The notes beneath the pieces were generated by a model. That model did not search any database and had not been told where the DNA came from. It worked only from the letters and a program-made list of their open reading frames with translations. 64,000 bases of DNA from Pseudofabraea citricarpa (taxonomy: Eukaryota; Ascomycota; Leotiomycetes; Helotiales; Dermateaceae), in contig JAPWGK010000007.1 in the NCBI GenBank assembly GCA_029641185.1, forward strand, positions 620,001 to 684,000. The letters are read 5' to 3'. Positions 1 to 10,514 of the stretch are shown piece after piece. The translations under genes were made by a program, and so were the position numbers. Numbering within the stretch: position 1 is the stretch's first letter; each line of letters opens with the position of its first letter.

Positions 1-1201
1 ATGTCGAAGAACTGCATGCATCGTGTGGGGATGTACTCGGCATCACTCAGATTCGGAGCCAATGGCATGACTTTACTGAGGGCTCGCTTAATTCTGCTCT
101 GATATAACGGGTGAGGATATTTGCCTCCGTTAGCTGCATGTCGGACGCGGAGGAAACGAGATGCAACGGGATCGAGCTCTTGAGAGTAGAACTCGTAAAA
201 GTCGCCTTTGGCATCGATCAGCACAGTTCCCTGCATGGGCTCCTCCGTCACGGGATCGTATCGGATACAATCGTGAGAAAAGTTGTCAAATACTTCCATG
301 GCGAGGAAGTAACACGGAGAAGGGACAAGCTGATCCCATTCGAAGATGGACTTGTTGATGATCTCGACCTTGGATGCGTGGCCTCTCGAGCTCGCATTTC
401 GTAACAGATGGCTGGCCTGTAGACTGGCCAGGTTGGTCGAGATCTCAATGATCTTAAACTTGGTACGGTCGTAGACCGAGGGCTCGGCTTCTCTAATGTA
501 GTCAAGGATATTCATCATGAGAGTACCGTTTCCAGCTCCCATCTCGTATATTATCAGGTCGTGGTATGGATATTGTGAGATCTTGTAGTTGGCAACCAGA
601 TATCTGGCAATGGCCTCGCCATAGTAAGGTCTGAAGAGCTCTGTCGGTGTGTGCCAGAGTTGACGCGTCTCATTTGGTTCCTTCAGATCCAGCTTATCCT
701 CAAATTCCGCATACCGTTGTCCCAACAGCTCGTGGAACTCAGGCTCATCCTGTAGGTTATTGAAGTCGAAAGGCTCGCCAGGCGTAAAGATAACCACCTG
801 CTTCGCGAAGTACCCATACGAAGGATTGTATAAACTGTCTGCTCAGACGTTAGAATCTAGCACGAGTGGTGTTTCGGTATACGATACGCACCTTCAATGA
901 AGTCCCGCGCAAGCATTTTCACCCTCCTGGGCCGTTCCCTCCTCCCTTTCAAATCTTCCGATGTGACCATTGGGTACCTGCTATACTCCTCGGACATATC
1001 CTGAGGTAGGATATCCGATCTCTGCTGCCAGTCACTTTCACCGGTCGCCATTTTCCTCCCCCTCTCTTTGACATCCGACATACATCGTCGCTGCGCATGG
1101 TGGTGTATCCGGAAAGGCAGTGAAGAATGTGAGGGTAAGGATGCACAAGCTCGATGGGTAAACAGCTGTCTGAACAACCGCGCAACAATTGGTGAGTCCA
1201 T
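1..1201 (-). CDS. MidA/NDUFAF7-like SAM-dependent methyltransferase, 3' end beyond window
   Basis: Partial gene; it runs off the left edge. Exons 1201-892 and 838-<1, intron 839-891 (GTGCGT..CAG). The chosen ATG at 1201 gives an N-terminus rich in Arg, Ser and His without acids (MDSPIVARLFRQLF...), which looks like a mitochondrial presequence. The second exon holds the SAM-binding motif I, IYEMGAGNGTLMMNILDYI, preceded by the family block TPTELFRPYYGEAIARYL. This matches the DUF185/MidA family, whose human member NDUFAF7 methylates an arginine of complex I subunit NDUFS2. The sequence around motif I looks like a fungal branch of the family, so complex I assembly is likely but not certain. It shares a 227-bp divergent promoter with the cysteine synthase gene. 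An in-frame ATG lies upstream at 1258 but would bury the presequence. Confidence 0.82.
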
Positions 1202-1428
1202 AAGACGGTGTTTATACTTTGCGTGGTTCGTTGACATCCAAGCTCCGCCGCCAGACACAAGAAGACCCGGACGGCCAGGACTCGAAGTGGCCCAAGCTTC
1301 AGAATTTCAACATCCATCACAGCTGCGCGCAGCTCCCGAAACGAAACGCCATGACGAACCCCTCCCACCCTGGCACTTGCACGTACTCGACATCGCGCAT
1401 GTAATCTGCCAATTGCCATGTCACGAAA
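1202..1428. promoter_or_regulatory. Divergent promoter between MidA-like and cysteine synthase genes
   Basis: The 227 bp between the two start codons must carry both 5' UTRs and both core promoters. I see no clear TATA box. Several overlapping reading frames cross it but they fit no family. Confidence 0.5.
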
Positions 1429-2766
1429 ATGTCTTTGAGCAATCACCCGAAAGCCTACGGCACGGCTGTCGTGGCAGCTGCTTTCGTAGCAGGTGTTCTA
1501 CTAACGCTTGGCCTCAAAGACTTGTACCCAGATCTAGAACGACGATATCAGCGGCGCAGAGGGCAACCTTCGTCGTCGGCCGATTCACGACCAGGAAGTA
1601 CGTATCTGCCACCGGTAAAGCTCGAGGATCACACACGGTCAGCGCGACAATCCATGGTGGGAGTGGCCACACAAATCCCAGAAGGCATAGAGGGGTGCAT
1701 AGGCAATACACCACTATTCAAGATCAGGAGTCTGAGCGAAGCTACAGGATGTGTGATTTTGGGAAAGGCAGAATTTTTGAATGGCGCAGGCGGGAGCCCA
1801 AAGGATAGAGTGGCTTTGAACATGATCAGGACGGCGGAGTCGCAAGGGCTGCTGACTCCCGATCAAGGAGATACCATTTACGAGGGGACGGTTGGGAGTA
1901 CGGGTATTTCTCTTGCGACGCTGGCGAGGGCGTTGGGATATAAAGCGCATATATGTATGCCAAATGATCAGAGCACCGAGAAATCAGATCTGCTCACTCG
2001 TTTGGGTGCTACTGTAGAGAGAGTGTCTCCTGCTCCCATCACTTCCACCTCACACTTCGTGAATCTCGCAAGGACCAGAGCTAAAGAACATACCGCAAGT
2101 GCAGAAGACTCCAGCAAGGGCTTCTTTGCGGACCAGTTTGAATCAATGGCAAATAACAAGGCACATTTCGAAACTACAGGCCCAGAAATCTTTGCTCAGA
2201 CCGGAGGACAAATCGATGCATTTGTCGCCGGCGCTGGGACGGGAGGAACCATCTCAGGAATATCCATGTACTTGAAGCAGGAAATGGGTCTAGGGGGCTC
2301 CGTCAAGGTTGTATTAGCAGATCCAGAGGGGAGTGGTTTATACAATAAAGTAAAGAACGGCGTCATGTTCTCGAATACAGAGAAAGAGGGAACACGCAGA
2401 AGACAGCAAGTTGATACTATTGTCGAAGGCATTGGAATCAACCGTATCACGGAAAATTTCGAGGTCGGCAGGGAATTGATAGATGATGCAGTCAAGGTCA
2501 CGGATGTACAAGCCATGAAGATGGCAAGATGGTTGGTTGAGAAAGATGGCATATTCATTGGAAGCAGCAGCGCCGTGAACTGCGTAGCTGCAGTAGTCAC
2601 AGCTCTGCGCATGCGCCAAGATAGTCGCGTGGTCACCATCCTATGCGATAGTGGCACTAGACACATGAGCAAATTTTGGAAAAAGGTTGGTGAGATGGGT
2701 TTGGAGGAAGAGCATACGGACTTGCTTGACCTGCTCGGTGTTGATGAGCATGGCAATTGGAAATAA
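1429..2766 (+). CDS. Membrane-anchored cysteine synthase (MCY1/cys12-like)
   Basis: Single-exon gene, 445 aa. PLP enzyme of the beta-substituting family that makes cysteine from O-acetylserine and sulfide. Visible motifs: substrate and PLP entry IGNTPL (91-96), the PLP lysine K125 in GGSPKDRVALNM, the GSTGISLA loop near 156-163, and the phosphate-binding GTGGT at 270-274. Residues 10-30 form one hydrophobic segment (TAVVAAAFVAGVLLTLGL) followed by an Arg-rich stretch, so the enzyme is probably anchored by its N-terminus, as described for yeast Mcy1 at the outer mitochondrial membrane. The soluble cysteine synthases lack this anchor. The ATG at 1429 is the first in frame before the hydrophobic segment. 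Location is inferred from family and topology only. Confidence 0.9.
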   Translation: MSLSNHPKAYGTAVVAAAFVAGVLLTLGLKDLYPDLERRYQRRRGQPSSSADSRPGSTYLPPVKLEDHTRSARQSMVGVATQIPEGIEGCIGNTPLFKIRSLSEATGCVILGKAEFLNGAGGSPKDRVALNMIRTAESQGLLTPDQGDTIYEGTVGSTGISLATLARALGYKAHICMPNDQSTEKSDLLTRLGATVERVSPAPITSTSHFVNLARTRAKEHTASAEDSSKGFFADQFESMANNKAHFETTGPEIFAQTGGQIDAFVAGAGTGGTISGISMYLKQEMGLGGSVKVVLADPEGSGLYNKVKNGVMFSNTEKEGTRRRQQVDTIVEGIGINRITENFEVGRELIDDAVKVTDVQAMKMARWLVEKDGIFIGSSSAVNCVAAVVTALRMRQDSRVVTILCDSGTRHMSKFWKKVGEMGLEEEHTDLLDLLGVDEHGNWK

Positions 2767-3080
2767 GTGGATAACGTTCCTCTTGAGAAATTTGGTCAGA
2801 GGAGATTATGTTCTCTGGTAGCCATGTTCTGCTCTGCTATTCTTTCGGCGATGGGCCGTCCCATCATAAACTGTAAAGGATAAAGACATTGCAACGGACT
2901 CATGCTACGATTGAGTGGATGTAGAGCTCCACCAAAGCCTGCACCGACTTCAATGTCATCAACAGGACCGCAGTCTTAACTGCCAAAGTCCAAACACCTA
3001 ACCCCAAACCCATCCATAAATTGTAATTAGAAAAGAATTTTGTTGCATAACCACCATGCCATCCGTCATTATGTATTTTT
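2767..3080. other. Convergent 3' region
   Basis: 314 bp between the stop codons of the cysteine synthase and TFIIS genes. Expected to hold two 3' UTRs; nothing else seen. Confidence 0.5.
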
Positions 3081-4108
3081 TCAAGAGAACTATACCATGG
3101 TTAGTGACCTTGAGCCTATTTAGGGCCTGGAATCTACGTACCTTCCAGCGATTACCGCAAACTGTGCATTCACAGAACGTCGTCATCGGTTCATCAGCAC
3201 TGCGGGTTTGGGCCTGGCTGTAGCTGACTTTCTTCTGGCCGCACTTTCCGCACTTGAGGGCATCACTGATACTCCGCTCCGCCATTGGGACTTGGGCATT
3301 CTTCATGTTCTCACTCATAAGCTTCTCATCCTGCTGTTTCTGCTGAGCAGACTTCAACTCCTCGTGGGACATGGTGACAAATCGTGATGCCACAACCTCC
3401 CCGGAAAGGACTTTGGCTCCGAGTTCTCGATTGGTCAGGTTTTTGAGGTTCTGATAAAGGGAGCGCATCTTGGCTCGGTATTCAGGCGTGTCGCCATTGT
3501 ATGCATCTGCTGCTGCTGCCTCCACCTCTATGGCCTTGAGCAGAACGGTAGTAGGTGATTCGGTAGATTTGAAGGCCAGGCCGTTGTACATCAAGCCGAT
3601 ACAGTTATCGCGTGTTGGCATTCCGGTCCGCTTAACATCGACCTTGTCCGTCTCCCACTTCCGCTTCGATGGGTCACCAACGAAGCCTTTGTCTGCCTCT
3701 GCCGACGACGTGGCCTTGTCTGCCTTGGGCGGGGATGCGGATGAGGGTGTTGACATCTTTGTTCTCTTGGCCTTCTCAGCTTCGACTGTTTTCTTCCACT
3801 TCTGTACGATTTCGGATGCTAGCTTGGCCACGCTGGGGTCCCGGTTTGCTCTCTGCTTTGCAACCACCAATCCAGCTTTCGTAGACTTTATAGATTGTCA
3901 GTGAATGTTTGGGCAGGAGGATGTCTCACAATCCGTTCGTTCAAAGAATGCGCCTCGCACACAGCACAGAGGAACTTACCCGCAAAAGCTCTTCCGTAGC
4001 AACGACTTCCTTCTTGAGCTTCTCCAGGATCGACATGACATCTGGAGATTTCTCTGCCACTGCTTTTTGCAGCGACTTGATGTACGATTCGAGCTCCTTC
4101 TGATCCAT
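3081..4108 (-). CDS. DST1: Transcription elongation factor TFIIS
   Basis: Three exons: 4108-3980, 3885-3142 and 3089-3081, giving 293 aa. TFIIS rescues arrested RNA polymerase II by stimulating transcript cleavage in the nucleus. The N-terminal LW domain (about 1-78) ends in VAKLASEIVQKWKKTV; a basic Ser-rich linker follows; the central polymerase-binding domain contains the block ELGAKVLSGEVVASRFVTMS; the C-terminal zinc ribbon has CGKCGQ and CECTVCGNRWKFS with the catalytic acidic pair inside RSADEPMT. The third exon codes only Phe-Ser-stop, which restores the canonical WKFS end. If the 52-bp last intron is kept, the protein gets about 46 different residues instead. The 94-bp first intron has an unusual AAAG acceptor but keeps frame and family sequence. 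Confidence 0.95.
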
Positions 4109-5119
4109 TGTTGGTAGGGGTAGCTCGCGCGTTGAGCTGTAATTGGGCCTCGCGAGACCTGGGTGGATGTTTTCAGGATCGACTTGCTTGCAGGTGCGTA
4201 GAAGAATGTTGCGCAGGATTGGGGGAAGCTCAGGCGGAAGTTGCAAATGTCAAGCCTTGGGATTGATATGTCGATTGGTTTGTTGCGGAGATGAAATCGC
4301 GCATCGCAAGGCTGAACGCTAGCGTTGTTTTTTGCCTCGCGACATGACTGCAGTTATCCGAAGCTTCCCCAAGCTTGGTATTCACTCCCAGATCAATGAA
4401 TTTCTATCATTCACCGGGGATACCAAGTAGTCTAAGGTACGTAGGCAGCTTCAGATGCATGTGACTTATCCAATGCAGTGCAGGTGTCAAATGTCTATCA
4501 ACACCAAATATGAGGAGGTACTTCGGACTTAAACAACAACATCCCGTCCTGGATTGCAGAGCTGAAGTACAGAAATCCAGACACGCAGGAGGGTTTGCTA
4601 TCTACTATCCTTACCAAAGCTAGCAACGGTTGATGGAGTTAGACAGGTTTGCTCCCCACTCATCTGCATAGAGTCGCAAAATCCAACACAGCAGTAAGAC
4701 GGGGTCCAGAATCACCCTAGGTCCAATTTTCGGGGTTAAAGGACCGAAGCTGCAAACTGATAAACTGATAAAATGGGAGACTCAGCATAACTCCATGCAT
4801 CGCTTGGGTTAGCCAGCCTTACGTTAGGACGCCATACAGCAGCCACCATGATAGTTCATTCTCCTCTCACGTATATAAGGGAAGTTTAAACCCCAGGGCA
4901 GGAATTCTTTATCTATCCATTGACAGTTTGTACTTTCTCATCCAATTCCTTGTCTGCGAGCACACACAAATCAAGGTCTTTTGCCGACGACTTTGAATCA
5001 AACAAACCCTCCAAATACCCACCCCGCTTCCGTCTGAACTCCTAACGTAGAGTCACAGACCAAGGCAAGCAAGCAAACGACAACAAAATTCAATTAATCA
5101 AAGAAAGAAAAAAGGAAAC
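4109..5119. other. Intergenic region, promoter of the SDR gene
   Basis: About 1 kb between the TFIIS start and the SDR start. No convincing ORF beyond a 46-codon in-frame extension upstream of TFIIS. It contains the TATA box listed separately and a pyrimidine/A-rich 5' leader. Confidence 0.5.
4872..4878 (+). promoter_or_regulatory. TATA box of the SDR gene
   Basis: TATATAA followed by a CA-rich leader, 242 bp before the ATG at 5120. A perfect TATA box suggests a regulated rather than constitutive promoter (inference). Confidence 0.55.
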
Positions 5120-6008
5120 ATGTCTTCGTCAATGCTCGGAAAAGTAGCTCTCATCACTGGTGGTATCTCTTACCCCTCAACACGCACATGCCCGCAATGC
5201 AAACTGACACTTCACACAGGTTCCAAAGGCATCGGCAAAGCCACCGCGCTCCGGTTCGCACGTGACGGGGCCAAAGTAGCCATCAACTACTCGTCGGACG
5301 CCGCAGCCGCCGAAGCGCTGGTGCAGGAGATCGGGAGCGACAAGGCCATTGGGATCCAGAGCGACGCGGGCGACGTGGCGTCGATCGGGAAGATGGTGGA
5401 TGCGGTGATGGAGAAGTTCGGCCGGCTGGACGTCGTGGTAGCGAGCGCGGCCGTCATGAAGCTGAACGAGCTGGACAAGATCACCGAGGCGGAGTTCGAC
5501 CTGACGACCAGCTTGAATATCAAGGGCCCGTTGTTCCTTGCCCAGGTGAGCCTTGCCTTGTTACTATCCATACATGTTTTATGCTTCTATGGGGATAAAA
5601 TAAAAAAAGACAATAAAAGCTGACATCGCGGATCCTTAGAAAGCTGCTCCTCTCATGCAACCAGGCTCCTCTATCGTCTTCTTCAGCACCACCCAGACGG
5701 CTGCTTCAACCGTCACGCCCAACTACCTGACCTACTGCGCATCCAAGGGCGCTATTGAGCAGATTACCCGTGTCATGTCGAAGGAGCTCGCCGGTAAGGG
5801 CATCATGGTCAATTGTGTAGCACCAGGCCCGACGGCGACGGATCTCTTCATGAAAGGCAAATCCGAGGCGTTGATTAATACGATTGCCGGCTTCAATCCG
5901 CAGAAGAGGATTGGAAAGCCTGAGGAGATCGCCGATACTGTAGCTTTCTTAGCTACGACTACTTGGGTTACGGGCCAGGTTTTGAGGGCCAACGGAGGAA
6001 TGGCTTAG
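5120..6008 (+). CDS. Short-chain dehydrogenase/reductase
   Basis: Three exons: 5120-5162, 5220-5545, 5640-6008; 245 aa. Classical SDR fold with NAD(P) as cofactor. Motifs: cofactor-binding TGGSKGIG (13-20), rebuilt exactly by removing the first intron; catalytic S139, Y155 and K159 (YCASKGA); C-terminal PGPTATDLF and the end WVTGQVLRANGGMA typical of 3-oxoacyl-reductase-like SDRs. The usual NAG motif reads ASAAVM. The first intron (57 bp) is a multiple of three without stops, so an unspliced message would insert 19 residues in the cofactor loop. Exons are clearly more GC-rich than the flanks. The substrate cannot be read from sequence; fungal relatives act on ketoacyl, polyol and polyketide substrates. 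Confidence 0.92.
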
Positions 6009-6300
6009 ATTTCCTGCTAGGAAGTGAGAATTGAGGAAGAAGAACACCATGTGTTTACCTTTTTATTCACTTAGGTCGTCGAGAAGAAAAAGCCTGGTAG
6101 TCGCTTAACTTAAATCTCAGTTTTGTTTTCCAAAACCTCCATAAACTCAAACAGCTTCCGAGGTAAAAATTCATTATGTTGCCTTGTCATAGCTCATCAC
6201 CTGAACATATAATGCCTATTCAATCTTAGTTCCCCATGAAATCCCAGCTCATCCAACGAGATTCAGATTGACATCCCAACCCTTCTCTTTGTTGCCTTCG

Positions 6301-7081
6301 CTAGGAACTTTGATACTTCGTTCTCCCGCGATTATTGTAACCGCAGCCATACATGCCCTCATCCTGACCCCAGCCTTCAGGATCCTGCTGCAGGTCTTCT
6401 TTGGGTTCCTCAGGACTCTGTTCTACACCTTCGGGTATAGGTACCATCGCTCTTTTGCACCACTGAGGATAGTTAGATATGCCGATGCCCAGATAGAGGA
6501 GTTCCAGGCCAGAACTACTGGTTTGAAATGTAGATAAACCAGACAGCATTCTCATAAATAATCGTAGATTGACAAAGGCCATAGTTGTAGTGGTGGATAG
6601 TCTACACTAGTAGACCTTTCAATCTCCCAAGGGACAAACAAATCAATGGCTTTCCCAGCCCCGTTTGATTTAGGATCAGATCTCAAAACCGAAGTTGAAA
6701 GAAAAATAAAGGGGGGAGGGGGGGGAACAACAACCCCCAAACAAAAATAAAACATACAATATGCTTCGCGGCACTCCAGTCCAAGCCCTCGATCGCGCCG
6801 CCCTTCACACTAACGACGTTCTTGCCGGGCGTCGAATGGATGAGTCTCGTGCCACAGCAGCGGCAGAAATAGCAATTGAGTAGATGACCTGACGCTGTGG
6901 GCCGCGTGTAGACGGACATCAGCTCAGGAGAGGGGAGGGGGAAGTGCGGGAAGATGGCCGAGCACCCAAACGCTGACGACGATTGCCGCCGGCATTCGTC
7001 GCAGTGGCAGATATACACGGCCAGCGGCTTGGGCAGTGGTGTTTTGAAGCGGATCTTGCCGCATTGACAGATTACATCCAT
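6301..7081 (-). CDS. GFA (glutathione-dependent formaldehyde-activating) domain protein
   Basis: Two exons: 7081-6758 and 6462-6301; 161 aa. Zinc-binding motifs of the GFA family are present: CQCGKIRF near the start, CHCDECRR, and CRCCGTRL. The second exon was found because family members continue after AKHI with a W-x-K-x-A-x-VPIPEGVEQ segment; here WCKRAMVPIPEGVEQ lies after a CTCAG acceptor and keeps frame. The resulting 295-bp intron is the longest in the window, so a small extra exon cannot be excluded. The tail is acidic and ends in a Gly/Tyr-rich stretch. Members are soluble zinc proteins; most fungal ones have no proven substrate, and the glutathione link rests on bacterial Gfa only. 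It is tandem to the DUF1295 gene on the same strand. Confidence 0.85.
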
Positions 7082-7553
7082 GGTACGAGGGGGAGGTGGT
7101 GAGATGTGAAGTGGGGTAAGAGAAGAGGGGCTGGTTGGATGGTTGATAGGCTGGAGAGCTTTGCTTGTGTTGTGTAGATGTGACGATTGGAAACGATGTA
7201 TTTGAAACGAAGAGTTTGCAAAACCTCCTGTTGGAACTGAAGCTAGAGTATAGAGAAGTAGAGTTGAGATGAGAGATAAGGATGGGAAGACGCGAAGTGC
7301 TGATAGTTTATGCCACGAAGTCACATGCTATTGTCGATCGAATGTGGGGTTGACAAAGTACTTGCTCTCAAAGTGACCAATCAATCATTGACCAAAAGCA
7401 ACGATATCAAGTCTCTATAGACATTAATTCTACATACCTACAATACAGTACATGTCGCTAAATCAAATGCATGCTCGTTAATCATCTCATATCTTTGTAC
7501 CTATTTGCACCATGAAGCTCATCTGGTCTGATTTTCGTTCTGGTCTGATTCTT
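7082..7553. other. Intergenic region
   Basis: 472 bp between two tandem minus-strand genes, holding the promoter of the GFA gene and the 3' UTR of the DUF1295 gene. The reading frame stays open for 81 codons upstream of the GFA start, but that part is Ser/His/Pro-rich and unlike the family. Confidence 0.4.
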
Positions 7554-8653
7554 TCAAACTAGACGATCCCCACTTTGTCGATTGTGTTGCGCGTTCCCTT
7601 CTTCTGCAGCACCAGGCTTGGAAGCATCTGAGTGCTTGGCCGGGTCAAATACGTAAATCGGAAACTCCAAAAATACCGTCCTCTTCAAGATGGTGGGTAA
7701 TTTCGCGTAGATTTGTGGTGGGAATGGGATAAGGATACTTGTTCGGTTCAAGTACCTGGCGTATTCTTCCCAATGACTTCCCTTCTCATAACGCTTCTTT
7801 GCCCCTGGGCGTTCTTGTAAGGTCAAACCAGAGACGAAGAGTAGGAGGATTGTCAAGAAAAATGGGCCAAGGATGGTGGCATATAATGCTTTGTAAGCCT
7901 GTCCACGAACATAGCCATCTGCCGCTGGCGACACAGCAATCATGTAAATACCTTTGAATGCATTAGCTCCTACAAAGTTTATCGAGGCGAAGTGAAACGT
8001 ACCAAACTGGATTATGATTTCGCCAAAATAATTAGGATGCCTAGACCAAGAGAAGAATCCCTTGTCGCAGATCTTTGACTTGTCGGTGTTATTGGCCTTG
8101 AAATTATATTTCTGGGCGTCGCTAACAGTCTCCATGATGAAGCCGATCCCAAACAGAATGACACCAGCGATATCTCTGCCTGTGCCAAAGTCTGGCTGGG
8201 GGTATTGGGTGACATTCGGAGAGTTCAAGACGGTCACAGGCAGGGAGACCGTCCAGACCCAGATCATTTGAAACACCCAAAAGCCCAAGAATGGGAAGAA
8301 TTTGTCTCGTTTGTCGTCGAAACGATCGTCTTTGCCCGTCTTCAGGATTCGGAAGAGGAGCCAGGCTGACAGGCGAAGACCCCACGCCATGATGAAGAGA
8401 GACGCGACGATCTGGCGTGCATGAGTATGGCCACTAAATGCTAGAGTGATGATGGCCAGGACGACAAAGTTGGTTCCGCCTGCGAAATCTACGGAGGGTC
8501 AATACTGTGTCTAGAATGTGGTTAAGCAAGCATACCAGTGACTTTGTCGAAGTGGAGGGTCCATGCTATTGCGAAGAAGAATAGCTGGTAGGCCACGGTA
8601 ATCAGAATGGTTATGGCAAGGTAATAGTCATCGAGGACGTGGACTTCTGCCAT
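7554..8653 (-). CDS. DUF1295 (steroid 5-alpha-reductase-like) membrane protein
   Basis: Three exons: 8653-8536, 8488-8003 and 7951-7554; 333 aa. Polytopic membrane protein with about six to seven hydrophobic segments. The diagnostic block is SRHPNYFGEIIIQFGIYMIA, produced exactly by splicing the second intron; similar blocks occur in the C-terminal domain of steroid 5-alpha-reductases and isoprenyl-cysteine methyltransferases. Upstream lie the family stretches WGLRLSAWLLFRI and FGIGFIMETVSDAQK. The 51-bp second intron is a stop-free multiple of three, so retention would add 17 residues inside the most conserved site. An NAD(P)H-dependent reductase acting on a lipid or sterol is the family expectation, but DUF1295 members have no agreed substrate. 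Confidence 0.88.
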
Positions 8654-10514
8654 GTTTGCCGTTGTTGATGTGGTTTTCTCTGAGTGTTGTTGCGGGAAGA
8701 GCAGTGTTTCACGGACTTATACAGTACTTGAGCTTGGGCACAGCGGTTTTAATAGAGCATGTCAGCCTAGCATAGCTACACCTTTTAGTAGGTCTAGGAG
8801 CTTGATTGTCATCCAGTCATCATATGGAAAGTCGTCTCTAGACACAGAGAAGATCGGTTTTCGCATTCGTTAGAATAAGGATGGAGAATTAAGCAAAGTC
8901 ATATCGTCATCATGGGGCGCCCGCATGTCTAGCGTGACCTGTCTGTCCTTTAAGGTATCTCCGGGCGCCGACACAGTAGCGACTTCATCAAAGTTCATTT
9001 CAATAAGGCTGAGGGTTAGTCAGCACGACTCTGTCCATCGATCAAGGTTTTGCAGGGCATCTGAAGGTTAACACTGAACAAACTCAACGCCTTCAATCCT
9101 CCTCGACAATACAGTAACGCGTGCTTGCGACCCAGACGACTTCGCCCCAATCATGATTCATGGCTCTGTTTGTGTGGTTTCGGGGTTCGGCTTCCCGACG
9201 TGAGCCCGTCCATCAAGTGAGTGTATCACTGCGCTGCGCTGCGCATCAGCCGTGATGCCAGCTGGAAATCACTGGGCTTGATTGAGTTTTCCAATGATTC
9301 ACTTGTCAGAAGCGGAAGCGTTGATCGACACAGGGCTCACGCGTCCTCGAGACTCCTTTACTGCTACCGTACTGTATATCGTTATTACTCTTGCACCACA
9401 GACAGTTGCGCCACTGAACCTTACGTCGTCGACCTGGACACCTCGGTCCTTCTTGTATGCATTTTGACAGCTCGCAAGCGACAGCATCCGATTTCGACTT
9501 CAAACGAGAGAAGTTCGCAAGACTCCCTTACTGGATCAAGAGTTGCGAATCAGCTGGATGATCCGATGCTGCCGGCTCTGCACCAAAAACAAAGCGCCCG
9601 CCAAGATCAAACAAGTCCGAATCAAGCACTGTACGACCACGATGTTTGAGTACAGTCACTCCAGCAGTCAGTAGCACCACTGCGGCTCTGCTGGCTCCAC
9701 CTCGATCAAGAAACATCGGACGGGCCCGTCGCTTTAAGGTTATCATTGGTATCATTGGGTCGCTAAGGGCCCATTTCATCCATCTTCATGCCCCCCCTTA
9801 AGCGACATGGCGAGACATGGCGGGTTTCGCAGCGCTCTTGGACGCCCTTTTCTTCCAGACTCCTGTGTCTGAGGATGCTTGGCCTCCGACTGCCATGAGA
9901 CTCGCTGGGCCGGTAACCGTCGCTCGAGTATCGAGGGTACCTGCATCTGCTGATTACCCACCAGGTCAAGACTCGGTCGGGCCTGGCCTGCTGCATTCTG
10001 ACTGGCCCCCAGGCCCCCTAAATGTGCCGAAACGCATCTGCTGGTCCAGACGGATGACATGGTACGGTACTGTATGTAGGTGGTGAGGGGCCGCTGCATT
10101 CCTCACGTCTTCTCATTGTCGTAATGCCATTCCCGTTCTTCTCGATTCTTTTCCTGCGTTGTACCTGAATTTGCTTCATTTCGTCAAATCAGCGGCACAA
10201 AGCGCCCAAGTTGTCGTGCACGGCCAGTCTCCATCCCTGCCTGTTTCTAAACCCGCCTACCATCCTCTTGGCCTCTTCAAACTTCTTCTCCCCGTACACT
10301 TACCTCTCTTAATCCTGATCTTTTGCAATTTGTATCTTCTTCTGTGCCGGTCACGTTCATTACCAAGTCATTCTTTTAATAACAATTACACAATCCGGGC
10401 TGGTACCGCCTATCGCCCTCGACGCACCTAATCTCGTTGCTTCCTAGGACCGAAGGAGGATTTTGAGTTAAGAGTTATTGAGCACAGATCGAGAGGGGCG
10501 AACAGAAAGCGAAC
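8654..10514. other. Intergenic region, 1.9 kb
   Basis: Lies between divergent genes (DUF1295 and the secreted repeat protein). The open frames inside it (for example 9221-9649 +) match no family and overlap each other on both strands. It includes a site GGTACGGTACTGTA at 10063-10076. From about 10140 the sequence turns pyrimidine-rich, like a long 5' leader for the next gene. Confidence 0.4.

Noticed and set aside
1068..1808. 246-codon plus-strand frame
   Set aside because: Overlaps the start of the MidA-like gene antisense and the cysteine synthase in another frame; no domain.
9221..9649. 142-codon frame
   Set aside because: No domain, no codon bias, overlapped by antisense frames.
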